From NCBI RefSeq assembly GCF_010365865.1, contig NZ_CP048020.1:186001-250000 (forward strand): a stretch of 64,000 nt of DNA, given 5' to 3'. This DNA comes from Treponema vincentii. GTDB taxonomy: Bacteria > Spirochaetota > Spirochaetia > Treponematales > Treponemataceae. Below are positions 37,077-47,281 of the stretch, piece after piece. The stretch's first letter is position 1. Every line of letters starts with the position of its first letter. The notes beneath the pieces were generated by a model, which was given only the letters and a program-made list of their open reading frames with translations, searched no databases and had not been told where the DNA came from. The position numbers were made by a program, and so were the translations under genes.

Positions 37077-38570
37077 ATGGACAAGGGCGGAGAGAAGGGC
37101 GCGGCGGAGAGAGAAGCGAGTGCGGTTGTGGCGCAAAAGGTTATCGGGAAAGAAGGAGGAGTGTTAGAGGCGGAAGGAGTACGCTTTAGTATCCCTGAAG
37201 GAGCGGTGGAAGCGGAAACAAAGATAACGATTAGCCGGCTGTATGAAGTAGCAGAGGGAGGAGAAGTAAAGAACGTCACGGCAGGGTTTGGCGGGTGGCG
37301 GTTTTTACCTGAGGGGATGAAGTTTAAGAGGGCGTGCGAGCTTTCGCTTGAGTACGATGCGCGGATAGAAGGGGAAGATGCGCAGGGGATTTATACGTAC
37401 TACTATGATGAGAAAGAGAAGCGGTGGGTTGCATTAGAGCGAAAGAGAGTCGATGAGGAAGGGAAGCGGATCGAATCGTATACGGATCACTTTACGGATA
37501 TGATCAACGGGACGTTGAGCTTACCGGAGAGCCCCGAGCCGGTGCGGGTGAACTTAAACAGCATCAAGGAGTTAAAAGCGGCGGATGCGGCAGGGGGGAT
37601 AGAGGGAATAGAAGGACTGAAAGGAGGAAGTGAAGGAAGCGCATCGTTTGGGATAAAGCTCAAAGTACCGGAAGGAGTGAAAGGGATGGCGCCTGAGCTG
37701 TCGTTACGCTATGCGAGCGGGAGCGGGTGGGGGCTTATAGGGAAGGGATGGAGTTTAGGAGGAGTAGAAAGCATAAGCGTCGACACGAGGTTCGGGTTAC
37801 CTGAGTATAACGGGAAGGACACGTACATAGTGGAAGGGAGCCGTGTGAAGTATGAAGGGGGAAAGTGGAGAAAGGAGAAGGAGCAGCAGTACGAGCGGAT
37901 AGCAAACGGCTGGGTCGAAGGGAGAGGAGTAAGTGAAAATTATTTTGAAGTAACGGGGAAAGACGGACGGGTAAAGATATACGGGAAAGAAAGGTGGAGC
38001 GGCAAAGGAGCAGGTGCAAAATATATTTATTATTTGGATAGGGAGAGCGACAGCTTCGGAAACGAGGTGAAGTATGTGTACAAGAAAGAAAACGGCGCAG
38101 AGGGAGAAGAAGTGCTTCTTGAGGAGATTGTATACGGGAAAGAAGGAGAGCGAAAGGTTAGGCTTGAGTATGAGGGCAGAGGCGATGTGCGGCTTGAGGG
38201 ACGGGGAAAGTACGTGCGGAAGGAAAGCAAGCGGCTGAGCAGTATAGAGATGAGCGTCGGCGGGCGGGTTGTGAGGAAGTACGGCTTTGAATACCGAGAA
38301 AACGAGATGGGAGAGAGCCTACTTGTCAAACTTGAAGTAAAGGGAGAGGGAAGCAGCGAAGGATATGGGTATGAATTCGGGTATGAGCAAGCGGAGACGG
38401 ATGAGAGGGGGAAGGTTAAAAGTATTTGGAGAGACGGAAGGGTGGTATACGGGAGAAGGGTTATCAGGAAAAAGCAATGGGGGAATACAAGTTTCAAGTG
38501 GATATGCTATGGGTTCAAACTATGCATATTCAACAGGGATAGGGATAGGTCCGGCAAGTGGGGAATTTGA
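37077..38570 (+). CDS. RHS copy F, ZU5-like and SpvB fragment
   Basis: Open frame whose genuine part runs from about 37105 (EREASAVVAQKV) to 38420. ZU5-like segment (GGVLEAEGVRFSIPEGAV), then the SpvB domain (FGIKLKVPEGVKGMAPELSL, GWGLIGKGWSLGGVESIS). The preceding signal peptide (36983-37095) is in another frame, and the last ~50 codons after the A-run at 38418 are out of frame. Confidence 0.65.
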   Translation: MDKGGEKGAAEREASAVVAQKVIGKEGGVLEAEGVRFSIPEGAVEAETKITISRLYEVAEGGEVKNVTAGFGGWRFLPEGMKFKRACELSLEYDARIEGEDAQGIYTYYYDEKEKRWVALERKRVDEEGKRIESYTDHFTDMINGTLSLPESPEPVRVNLNSIKELKAADAAGGIEGIEGLKGGSEGSASFGIKLKVPEGVKGMAPELSLRYASGSGWGLIGKGWSLGGVESISVDTRFGLPEYNGKDTYIVEGSRVKYEGGKWRKEKEQQYERIANGWVEGRGVSENYFEVTGKDGRVKIYGKERWSGKGAGAKYIYYLDRESDSFGNEVKYVYKKENGAEGEEVLLEEIVYGKEGERKVRLEYEGRGDVRLEGRGKYVRKESKRLSSIEMSVGGRVVRKYGFEYRENEMGESLLVKLEVKGEGSSEGYGYEFGYEQAETDERGKVKSIWRDGRVVYGRRVIRKKQWGNTSFKWICYGFKLCIFNRDRDRSGKWGI

Positions 38571-41500
38571 TATAAGAACGACTAGAGGTTCCGGAGCCGG
38601 TTTGGTAGAAGGAGAGCAGGCAATTGAGCAACAAGTATACGTAGATATAGACGGGGATGGCAGAGCCGATGCGATAAGTAGGGGAGAAAAGGGACTGTCG
38701 GTAATGCGTAACAACGGGCATGGATTTGATAAAGCGGAAATATGGGAAGTAGATATAAGCGGAATAGAAAAGGAAGAGAATCAGACAGTTAGTACAAGTA
38801 TCAACAGGTTTTTGGGAGCAGGAGGGGGCGGCGGGGTAACCTATGGGTATACGCGGCAAAACAGTTATCATCATCTTAAAACGAGCTTTGCGGATATGGA
38901 TGGAGATGGGCGAGCGGATATCGTAGTATCAGGAAAAAACTATTATTTAAAGAATAGCGGGGAAGGATTTAAAGCTGTAGAATTAAAGGGTTTGGAGAAG
39001 ATTAAAGTACCGAAAGTGGAATTAAGTGAAGAACAGAAGAAGGAGTATGATAACAGTTTTTATCAGCAAAATCCGTTTCGGCAATGGAAGAGTCGATATG
39101 GAGGGACAATAAAGATAGAAAGTATTGCGGAAATGGATGAGGGAAATAAAGATAAACGAGAGGTGGTGTTAAGGGTCTATAAAGGGGAAAAGAAAGAGAG
39201 TGAAGAAAGCATAAGCGAAGAAAAGAGAGTGAGTGTAGGAGAAAAGAAGTTTGAAATAAAGGGTGGAGAGAGCCTCTATTTTGTGCCGTATGCGGCATGT
39301 AATGAAGGAGGGCAACGGATAAGATGGAAGATAAAGATAAGGTATGAGCAACTAGAGCCGTTTAACGATATGGAAGGACGGATAAGCTGGCGATTGGACA
39401 AAGGGAGTGGGAAACGGGAAGGAGCACTAAAGAGCATACGGGAGCAGGATAGCGATGGAAGTGTAAAGATACGAAAAGATTGGTTTGAGATCGTCAGTCG
39501 AGGAGCAAACGAGCAGGGAGGGGATGAGAGGAGAGCGGCGGAGTATCTGATAAGGAGAGGGAAATTTATCCCGATTATCATAGATAAAGAAGGGATGGAT
39601 AGCATATTACAGGCAGCGGGATATGAGCATGAAGGAAAACAAAACGAAATAAAAGAGTTGATAAGCAGGTTGTATATCTATGAGATTGTAAATGAAAGAT
39701 ACGTACTTTTTGATGAGCAGATGAAAAAGCATAAGGTGTATGAAAGTGAAAGAGAATTAAGCGAAGCAGAAAAAGAGCTAATGCAGGTGATGGCCGCATT
39801 GAATGACGATCAGATCAGAGAGGTGCTGAAGTATCGGAATAAGTATATCACAGGAGAAAATGCGAAGCGGCTTTTCTTAGACGGTTGTTTTTGTGAAGGA
39901 AAAGAATGGGCTCGATCGCGGATAGAAAGGGAGCGAGAGATAGGAGTAAATAAGATTGGCTATGTAGATGAGAAAGGGAGAATATACCTTGATCGGCTTA
40001 ACGGGAAATATGTTACGGCATTAGGGAAGGAAATCTATTTAGGAGAAGAAAAGATTGGTGAAGGACAGATAGAAGAAGGATATCGTAAGAAAAAGATCGT
40101 GTTTAAGATGAAAGGGGACGGGAGTCAGATAGAATATGAAGCCGGAGTATATGAGCCGAAAGGATTTAAGCTTGGAACGGATGAGATAGAAAGGATAGTC
40201 ATATTCCGAGGTAAGAGCGGAGAATACAGGGAAGAACATGAACGGTGGAGTATTTTAGGGGAAACTGAATATGAACGGCTTATACGGGTTGCAGGACGAG
40301 AGGAAGAAGGAAGAGTCTTTATAGAGGGGATATATAGGAAGGATAAAGGACAATATTATCTTCGGAGACAGGATATCGGATCGAAGGAGAAGGAGCGGCT
40401 AAATAAGCTTTTAAAAGAATATGAGAAAGAAGAATTTGCCGAAGGAGAAGGATATCGCTATAACGAAAGAACGAGGGAATATGAGTTAGCGGATAGTGAA
40501 TATTTACATCTGGTAAGCGAGGGGGAATTAGAAGACCTGAGTGAGGTGGAGCGAGAACAAGAGAAAAGAAGGTATGAAAAACTAAAAGAAGGGGCGCGAA
40601 ACAGTTTTGTTGGGCGGTATGGACGAATAAAGCGGGTTATGAAGTATAAAGCTCATGATCGCTATAGCGTGCTGGCAAAAAGCGGGCAAGATTTCATACG
40701 GATATATCTGATAGAAGGGGATAGTCTTACCCATATTGACGTTGTGTTAGACAGATGGGATAGCGGAGAAGATTATTCGAATGAAGATATCGGAAAGGAT
40801 GTACTGTCGTATGAAACGGAAAGCGAGCGGGAAGTCGTAAAGGGAATGGAAGAGAAAGATGGGGAGTTTACAAAAATAATAGAAAAAGTGAAAGTAAAGA
40901 GCAGGATGTCTACGGCGGTTAGGGAAATATTATCAGGGGGAACTAAGCAATGGTTTTATGGGATATGGATAAAGGATCAAAACAGAGAGGAGTACGCATT
41001 TAGTGAGAAAAAATTAACACCGAATATCAAAAAGATCAATCAACGAGAGTTGAAGCGTGAAATAGAAGAAAAGAATAGCAATAAAGAGAAGACAATGGAA
41101 GATATGACGGATGGCGAATCTCTGTCGTATTATGTGATGACGGCAAACAACAAGAAGAATAAAGAAAAGTATACGGTGATAAGAAAAGAGGCAGAGAGCG
41201 GGACTGAACTGGATGAGCAGTATTATGTAGGAAATATCAATGAATGGATAACGGAGGATAAAACAGAATTATATACGTACACACCGTTTTTATATCAGGA
41301 TAGCATATACAGTAATAGAGTCGGCGGAAGCAAGTATTATCGGATACCGGGTATTGAGCAGTCAGAGATGAAAGGATTCCCAAGTATAAAAGGGAGTTCC
41401 AGTAGCAGTACAGAACATGCATTTGCTTCCCTTTTAAATTTTGAAAAGGACGAGTCACTCGAAAGTATTCCAGCTGATAAGTTTATGGAGACATTCTTCT

Positions 41501-44500
41501 CGAAAGCTGCGCATGTTGTAGAAAAAGTAATCAGACGGCTTTTAAGTAATATCAGTTATGCAAAGTCCGAGGGATTAAGTAGTACGAGTATTATGGTAAC
41601 CGATATGGATGGGAACGGGACGGCCGATATTGTCATGAGCGAGGCGGATAGGGTAATCGTACATTTGAATAAAGAAAACCAATTTGGTGAAGGGTATGCT
41701 ATTACCAACCTGTACAACCTTGCCGAAACAAAGGATCGTGTAGATACATTCGGAAGCGGATTAAGCAGAAGCGGCTCCGTAAGTAAAGACTATGATTCAA
41801 AGCACCGTTTGCTTATGGTAAGGCCGTCGTCCGGTGTAGCTATCAGTAAGGGGATCAGTATAAGCCGAGGAGAAAGTAATGATACGCAGTCTTTTATCGA
41901 TATAAATGGAGATGGATTACCTGACAGTATGAGGACGGACGGAGCGTATATCAATACGGGAGATAGCGTGACTCGGATAGCAGGGCTGAGCTGTGCATTG
42001 GAAAAAAGAGAAACATATACGCTTGCAAGTTCAGTGAATATGGGAGGAGACCTTTGTACAGAGATAGAGATGCAACAGGTTTCTGCCAACGTATCAGGAG
42101 CGATAGGATATTCGGGAGCGTATAACAAGATAATACGGCGTTTTGTCAATATAAGAGGTACGCTGATAGATAGCATAACGATGAAAAAAGATGAGGCAGA
42201 ATTAACGGTAAATACAGGGAATCGATTTTCGGAAAAGAAAGTACGGGTAGCATTGCCTGCATGGGATATAAGCGCCAAGAATAAAGCAAATTTGTTTTTT
42301 GTAATGGACGGAAATGTCTTTTTTACGTTTTTTAGTCATATACCGGGATTAGGGAAGGTGTTGAGTAAAAAACAAACGTCTGCTTTTGCACGTGACGGAC
42401 TATCGTTAAATCCGCTAAGCGTCGCTTTATTGGCAAAAATAAATACGATAGGGATATCTTCGAGCGTTGCATTGTCGGCGAATGTCGGCGGGGGTGTTTC
42501 AGCAACGGTGAGTATTCCTATCGAGACGGTAAGAATAAATATACCCTTTAACGGCGGAAAGGGAATAAATATCATGGGAAATGTCAACGGTGTAGCAGTA
42601 TCGATGCAGGATATAGACGGAGACGGCCTTGCCGACCGCATATTGAGGATACCGGGGAGAACCGGGGCGATCTATGTACAGCGGAACAAGCTTGGCAAGG
42701 TCGGGCTTTTAAAGAAGATAAAGCTACCGACCGGAGGCAGCTATGAGATAGAGTACCAAAGAGTAGGAAACACGCAGGAGCTGCCGCAGAGTAAGTATGT
42801 ATTAAGCAGTGTAACGATGAATTCCGGGCTGCAGAGTAAGAGTGGAAACATACAATCGTACCGCACAACCTACACCTACAAAGACGGCTACTATGACCGC
42901 AAAGCAAAAGAGTTCTATGGGTTTAAGACAGTACGTGCGGTAACGGGAACGGGAAAGACGACCGAGACGGAGTATTACATTGATGCCTATTACCGCAAAG
43001 GGATGGTAAAAAAAGAGACGGTCAGCCATAACGGCATCGTTTATTCGATAAAAGAGTATGAAACGGATGAAGTCCCCCATGCACGGGTAAAGCGAGAGTG
43101 GAACACCATACGGGAAGGATACCGGTCGATACAAACGGAAAGCGATTATCGCTATGATCGATACGGCAATGTTACGAGCTTAGAAGATAAGGGAGACGTT
43201 ACGAATCCCAACGACGACATTATTGCCCGCATACGCTATTGGGATAGCGGCGATGAGCGGCGCTACTTTAAAGCGCACCCGGAGCGCATCGAAGTGTTGG
43301 ACGGCAAGAGCGGACGGCTGTTGAGGAAGCGAGAAGGACGCTATGATAGCCAAACGGGCGCGATAACGGAAGTAAAACAATACACGGGCAATAACACACT
43401 CCTTACCTACACGATAGAGTGGGATGAAAGCGGGAATATCAAAACACTCACAAGCCCCACCGGAAAGAAGGTACGCTACCGCTACCAAGACGGGATATAC
43501 CCGGTTAAGATAACGGAAGAAGGAAGTACAGGCGGAGTGCCGTACGAGAGCACGCTCCTTTGGGATAGCGCCTTAGGAGTGAAACTGGAAGAGACCGACA
43601 GCGCGGGTAACACCATGAAGTACCGCTACGACGGCTTCGGCCGTGTTATTGAAGTACAAAGCCCGTATGATGATCCGGCAAAGGTGCCCTACGCAAAGTA
43701 CGAATACCATACCCCTTCATCTTCTTTCTGGTACACGGTAACGGCAAATAAGCTTACCACCGAAGCAACGGACGGAGCCGTGATGAAAACGATAGTCATG
43801 CATGACGGCTTAGGCCGCGCCCTCTACACCGCGAAAGAAGGGGAAGTGTACCGAGAAGGAACCGCCGGAGAAACGAATGTCGGCTGGAATATATCAGGGG
43901 CAACACACTATGATGAGGCAGGAAGAAAGATAAAAGAAGGAATGCCCTTTTTCTACGCAGGCGATTTACCGGCTGAGCTTGCCAATAAAGATACGTATGA
44001 GAAAGTCGAGCAGTTCTATGAAACGAACGACTTTACAGCGCTGCGAAATGAAACCGCCTACACCTACGACGGTATTGACCGAGTTATTAACACATTATTA
44101 CCGGACGGAAGCGAGCAAAAAAATGAGTACGAAATAGAAGACGGCCTACAGATAACGATCGCAACCGACCCGTTAGAGAATAAGAGCGTTACAAAGAAAG
44201 ACGCCCGTGGAAACATCCGGGAAGTAGAACGAAGGGACAAGGCAAACAACATCCTCACCAAAGGCCGCTACGAATACTCAGTCCTCGGCGAGATGCTGCG
44301 CGCATACGACGCAAATGAAAACATTGTCTCGGTAACGTATGACCTGTTAGGGAGAAAAGTAGCCTTAGAAAGTAAAGACTCAGGCCGGAAAGAATGGCGC
44401 TATGATAGCAAAGGCCTCCTTGAAGCGGAAACGGACTCACTGCTGCGCAGTAAGTTAAGCGAGATACAATACCACTACGACGGCTTTGACCGGCTCGTAA

Positions 44501-46773
44501 AAATAGACTACCCGTTCAGCACTGACGTTGAGTATGAGTACGGAAAGGCAGGAGAGGCGGGAGCCGGCGAGATTATACACAAGAAAGATGAGAGTGGAGA
44601 AATACGCTACGAGTACGGCAAGCTTAGCGAAGTCATAAAAGAGACGCGAACAATTAAGCGTTACGAGGCGTTAAGCGAACCTGAAACGGCAACCTTTACC
44701 TACCGCTCCGACTACTTAGGCCGTATGCAGACGATGCGCTACCCTGACGGGGAGACCATAACCTATACCTACGACAAAGGCGGCCAGCTAAAGGGGGTGA
44801 GCGGCGTAAAGAACACGGTAAAAGGAACGGAAAACTATTCCTACATCGACACAATCGTCTATGATGAGCACGGGCAAAGAGTCTACATCAAGTACGGTAA
44901 TGGTGTAGAAACGAAATACCGCTACGACGACAAACGCCGATGGCTGAAAGACATTGAAACAAAGAATAAACAAACCGATGAGGTATTCCAAAAGATAAGC
45001 TACCGCTTCGATAAAGTCGGTAACGTCTTAGGTTATGCGAATGATGCAAGTGTGTACGAGACAAGCCAGAGTTACACCTACGACAACCTCTACCAACTTA
45101 TCGGAGTAGAGGGCACGAGTAATCAGTATAAGGCGATAAAGAGCTTTGGAAGTACGCCGGTACATGTTGCAAAGTACAAGCAAGACTTCGCCTTTGACGG
45201 CATCGGGAACATGACACAAAAAATAAGCACCACGAACCTCCCCGGCGCCCGTGGTAACGCCTACCCGAAAGCCGAGCTAGACTACAGCCTCGATTACGAA
45301 TACGACCCGGCCTACGCACACCGTTTAATTCATGCAGGAAACCGCTACTACCGCTATGACGCGAACGGTAACATTACGGCGGAAAAAGACGGGCCATTTA
45401 CCGAGGACGATGAGTTTGTCTTTACCTACAGCTACGACCCCGACACCGACGTCTACGGCACCGACTACGGCTTCGGCCTTGACGCGCCGAAGGAGACGGA
45501 AGAGACGCATCCTGAGAACCTATTCGCGTACCGCCGTAACTACACCTGGAACGAAAAGAACTTACTCACCAAATCAAGCGACCGAAGCTACACCGTACAC
45601 TACCGCTACGGTGAAGACGGCCAGCGCGCCTTAAAGTATACGGAAGAAGGACGTTCTGAAACGCTCTACTTTAATAACTTCTACACGATACACATCCCCG
45701 TGCAGGATAAAAACAACCCGCAGGGCTTACGCGTACATAAGCACATCTTTGTGGGGAACAGCCGTTTAGTTACGGCAATGACCCACACCGATAACAACGG
45801 GGACAATGCAGAACAGCGGGAGAAGCGGTACTACTACCACAGTGACCACTTAGGCAGTGCACAGTTTGTAACCGACTGGAGAGGCAGACAGTACGAGCAC
45901 ATCGAGTACACACCCTACGGGGAACTTTGGATAGAGGAAGTAGCCGCCGGCTTAGACAAACTGCCGTTTAGGTTCACAGGAAAGGAGATGGACGAAGAGA
46001 CAGGACTCTACTACTACGGCGCAAGGTATTTAGACCCGAAGTATAGTAGATGGTTGAGTGGCGACCCAGCGCTGAGCGACTATATACCCAAAGCGCCGAT
46101 AGACGATGAGGCGAAAAAGCATAACGAAAAACTGCCGGGAATGGGTGGGGTGTTTAATGTCGTGAACTTGCACCTGTACCATTATGCGGGAAATAATCCG
46201 GTTAAATATGTGGATCCGGATGGGAGGGATATAGAACTTCAAAATGATAATTTATCTCCTAAAGAATTTAAAAAAGTTGAAATAGAATTTAACAAAGTGA
46301 AAGGGTCTGACACGGAAGCTGGAAAGATGTTAAGAGAGATTAGTGGAGACAAAACTAAAAAATTGACAATAAAATTTGGTAATGGTAAACAAGACGGTAG
46401 TTATTATCAAAAAGGTAATAATTTTATATATATAGAATTATCTAATATGGACGAAGAAGATTATTTTGAAACAGGATTATTCTATGATATCGATTCAACT
46501 ATAGCTCATGAAACAGGGCACGCTCATGCTGATTTGTATGGCTATGATCCAGTAGGCGTAACTAGCTTCCATACTAAAGCATTAAGGGAGCAAGTTGCTG
46601 GTGGAATTGAAAATAATTATCGTGCTATTATGGGATCGGGGGAGAATCCAAAACAACGAGAGCGGTATTATGTTAATAATTCGGACGGGAGTGCAACTTA
46701 TTTTGCTCTTCCACAATGGAATAAAGCGAACAAATCATGGAGTTTGTATGGAAGAAAATGGACGCCAAGATAA
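38365..46773 (+). CDS. RHS copy F, main open frame with divergent FG-GAP region and metallopeptidase tip F
   Basis: 2,802 codons, true frame from about 38422. FG-GAP motifs: DIDGDGRADAIS (~residue 95), DMDGDGRADIVVS (~180), DMDGNGTADIVMS (~1080), DINGDGLPDSM (~1180) and DIDGDGLADRIL (~1418). A Lys/Glu-rich stretch lies between residues 200 and 1000. TcB-midC (KEFYGFKTV) is at ~1512, followed by YD repeats and the RHS core. DPDG is at residue 2617. The tip (2621-2802) contains HETGH at 2715 in the context IAHETGHAHADLYG. This is the HExxH zinc-binding motif of metallopeptidases, resembling the M91/NleD-type domains found at RHS tips; a later acidic ligand is likely (E in ALREQVAGG). Confidence 0.8.
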   Translation: MGMNSGMSKRRRMRGGRLKVFGETEGWYTGEGLSGKSNGGIQVSSGYAMGSNYAYSTGIGIGPASGEFDIRTTRGSGAGLVEGEQAIEQQVYVDIDGDGRADAISRGEKGLSVMRNNGHGFDKAEIWEVDISGIEKEENQTVSTSINRFLGAGGGGGVTYGYTRQNSYHHLKTSFADMDGDGRADIVVSGKNYYLKNSGEGFKAVELKGLEKIKVPKVELSEEQKKEYDNSFYQQNPFRQWKSRYGGTIKIESIAEMDEGNKDKREVVLRVYKGEKKESEESISEEKRVSVGEKKFEIKGGESLYFVPYAACNEGGQRIRWKIKIRYEQLEPFNDMEGRISWRLDKGSGKREGALKSIREQDSDGSVKIRKDWFEIVSRGANEQGGDERRAAEYLIRRGKFIPIIIDKEGMDSILQAAGYEHEGKQNEIKELISRLYIYEIVNERYVLFDEQMKKHKVYESERELSEAEKELMQVMAALNDDQIREVLKYRNKYITGENAKRLFLDGCFCEGKEWARSRIEREREIGVNKIGYVDEKGRIYLDRLNGKYVTALGKEIYLGEEKIGEGQIEEGYRKKKIVFKMKGDGSQIEYEAGVYEPKGFKLGTDEIERIVIFRGKSGEYREEHERWSILGETEYERLIRVAGREEEGRVFIEGIYRKDKGQYYLRRQDIGSKEKERLNKLLKEYEKEEFAEGEGYRYNERTREYELADSEYLHLVSEGELEDLSEVEREQEKRRYEKLKEGARNSFVGRYGRIKRVMKYKAHDRYSVLAKSGQDFIRIYLIEGDSLTHIDVVLDRWDSGEDYSNEDIGKDVLSYETESEREVVKGMEEKDGEFTKIIEKVKVKSRMSTAVREILSGGTKQWFYGIWIKDQNREEYAFSEKKLTPNIKKINQRELKREIEEKNSNKEKTMEDMTDGESLSYYVMTANNKKNKEKYTVIRKEAESGTELDEQYYVGNINEWITEDKTELYTYTPFLYQDSIYSNRVGGSKYYRIPGIEQSEMKGFPSIKGSSSSSTEHAFASLLNFEKDESLESIPADKFMETFFSKAAHVVEKVIRRLLSNISYAKSEGLSSTSIMVTDMDGNGTADIVMSEADRVIVHLNKENQFGEGYAITNLYNLAETKDRVDTFGSGLSRSGSVSKDYDSKHRLLMVRPSSGVAISKGISISRGESNDTQSFIDINGDGLPDSMRTDGAYINTGDSVTRIAGLSCALEKRETYTLASSVNMGGDLCTEIEMQQVSANVSGAIGYSGAYNKIIRRFVNIRGTLIDSITMKKDEAELTVNTGNRFSEKKVRVALPAWDISAKNKANLFFVMDGNVFFTFFSHIPGLGKVLSKKQTSAFARDGLSLNPLSVALLAKINTIGISSSVALSANVGGGVSATVSIPIETVRINIPFNGGKGINIMGNVNGVAVSMQDIDGDGLADRILRIPGRTGAIYVQRNKLGKVGLLKKIKLPTGGSYEIEYQRVGNTQELPQSKYVLSSVTMNSGLQSKSGNIQSYRTTYTYKDGYYDRKAKEFYGFKTVRAVTGTGKTTETEYYIDAYYRKGMVKKETVSHNGIVYSIKEYETDEVPHARVKREWNTIREGYRSIQTESDYRYDRYGNVTSLEDKGDVTNPNDDIIARIRYWDSGDERRYFKAHPERIEVLDGKSGRLLRKREGRYDSQTGAITEVKQYTGNNTLLTYTIEWDESGNIKTLTSPTGKKVRYRYQDGIYPVKITEEGSTGGVPYESTLLWDSALGVKLEETDSAGNTMKYRYDGFGRVIEVQSPYDDPAKVPYAKYEYHTPSSSFWYTVTANKLTTEATDGAVMKTIVMHDGLGRALYTAKEGEVYREGTAGETNVGWNISGATHYDEAGRKIKEGMPFFYAGDLPAELANKDTYEKVEQFYETNDFTALRNETAYTYDGIDRVINTLLPDGSEQKNEYEIEDGLQITIATDPLENKSVTKKDARGNIREVERRDKANNILTKGRYEYSVLGEMLRAYDANENIVSVTYDLLGRKVALESKDSGRKEWRYDSKGLLEAETDSLLRSKLSEIQYHYDGFDRLVKIDYPFSTDVEYEYGKAGEAGAGEIIHKKDESGEIRYEYGKLSEVIKETRTIKRYEALSEPETATFTYRSDYLGRMQTMRYPDGETITYTYDKGGQLKGVSGVKNTVKGTENYSYIDTIVYDEHGQRVYIKYGNGVETKYRYDDKRRWLKDIETKNKQTDEVFQKISYRFDKVGNVLGYANDASVYETSQSYTYDNLYQLIGVEGTSNQYKAIKSFGSTPVHVAKYKQDFAFDGIGNMTQKISTTNLPGARGNAYPKAELDYSLDYEYDPAYAHRLIHAGNRYYRYDANGNITAEKDGPFTEDDEFVFTYSYDPDTDVYGTDYGFGLDAPKETEETHPENLFAYRRNYTWNEKNLLTKSSDRSYTVHYRYGEDGQRALKYTEEGRSETLYFNNFYTIHIPVQDKNNPQGLRVHKHIFVGNSRLVTAMTHTDNNGDNAEQREKRYYYHSDHLGSAQFVTDWRGRQYEHIEYTPYGELWIEEVAAGLDKLPFRFTGKEMDEETGLYYYGARYLDPKYSRWLSGDPALSDYIPKAPIDDEAKKHNEKLPGMGGVFNVVNLHLYHYAGNNPVKYVDPDGRDIELQNDNLSPKEFKKVEIEFNKVKGSDTEAGKMLREISGDKTKKLTIKFGNGKQDGSYYQKGNNFIYIELSNMDEEDYFETGLFYDIDSTIAHETGHAHADLYGYDPVGVTSFHTKALREQVAGGIENNYRAIMGSGENPKQRERYYVNNSDGSATYFALPQWNKANKSWSLYGRKWTPR

Positions 46774-47261
46774 TCTTTTTTAATGTTCTATTTATATCTT
46801 TTTTTTCTAGCTATGTTTTTTCCAACGGAGATATTTATATTAATAATGCTAGTGAACTGAAGGAAAAAAAATATAAAACTGATATTGAATTAATAATTGA
46901 ATATCATACCAAACCTATGGAAGAAGTTTATAAGTATGCAACAGCTACTATTGAGATTATATCATTGTATGTTGACGGTGTTCTGAGAGAAGGGGCTGAG
47001 GATGAGCTGATATTAGAAGGGTATTTATTTTTGACTGAATGTACAAAAAATGGTCATATAAAAAAAAGAAAAATAATAGAATATCGTTCTCAATCTCATG
47101 AATGGTTCTTGTATTTAATGCCTCGTGGTAGGCTAACGTATTTAAAAACGTATCATATTCCTGAAGAAAGCAGAGAATTAAAGATTAATTACAAGATTGT
47201 ACTTCCATTTCTAAACGAAGAATTTATGGAATCAAAGGAAAGTATTTTAAAAATACGTTAA
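46758..47261 (+). CDS. Secreted protein, candidate immunity to metallopeptidase tip F
   Basis: 167 residues from ATG 46758, which overlaps the toxin stop by 16 bases; a GAAG precedes it. The N-terminus is a signal peptide (core IIFFNVLFISFFSSYVFS). The mature part is a compact beta-rich domain (IELIIEYHTKPMEEVY, ATATIEIISLYVDG, LKINYKIVLPFL). Export of the presumed antidote suggests that protease F is met in the periplasm. No family recognised. Confidence 0.6.
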   Translation: MDAKIIFFNVLFISFFSSYVFSNGDIYINNASELKEKKYKTDIELIIEYHTKPMEEVYKYATATIEIISLYVDGVLREGAEDELILEGYLFLTECTKNGHIKKRKIIEYRSQSHEWFLYLMPRGRLTYLKTYHIPEESRELKINYKIVLPFLNEEFMESKESILKIR

Positions 47262-47281
47262 ATAAATAGAAGATATTGAGT

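Larger units (their letters stand above)
36983..46773 (+). pseudogene. RHS/Tc-type polymorphic toxin, full-length copy F, two frameshifts, divergent middle
   Basis: About 3,260 codons. The signal peptide and start equal copy B, but five bases lost near 37096-37110 (CGCG and GTG slips) separate the signal from the ZU5-like/SpvB part (37105-38420). One extra A at 38418-38421 then shifts to the 2,802-codon frame. From about 38460 to 42600 the central region differs from copies A and B in sequence and length; from about 42610 (DIDGDGLADR) it rejoins them closely. This points to exchange of the middle segment between lineages. The tip is a predicted zinc metallopeptidase. Confidence 0.8.
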
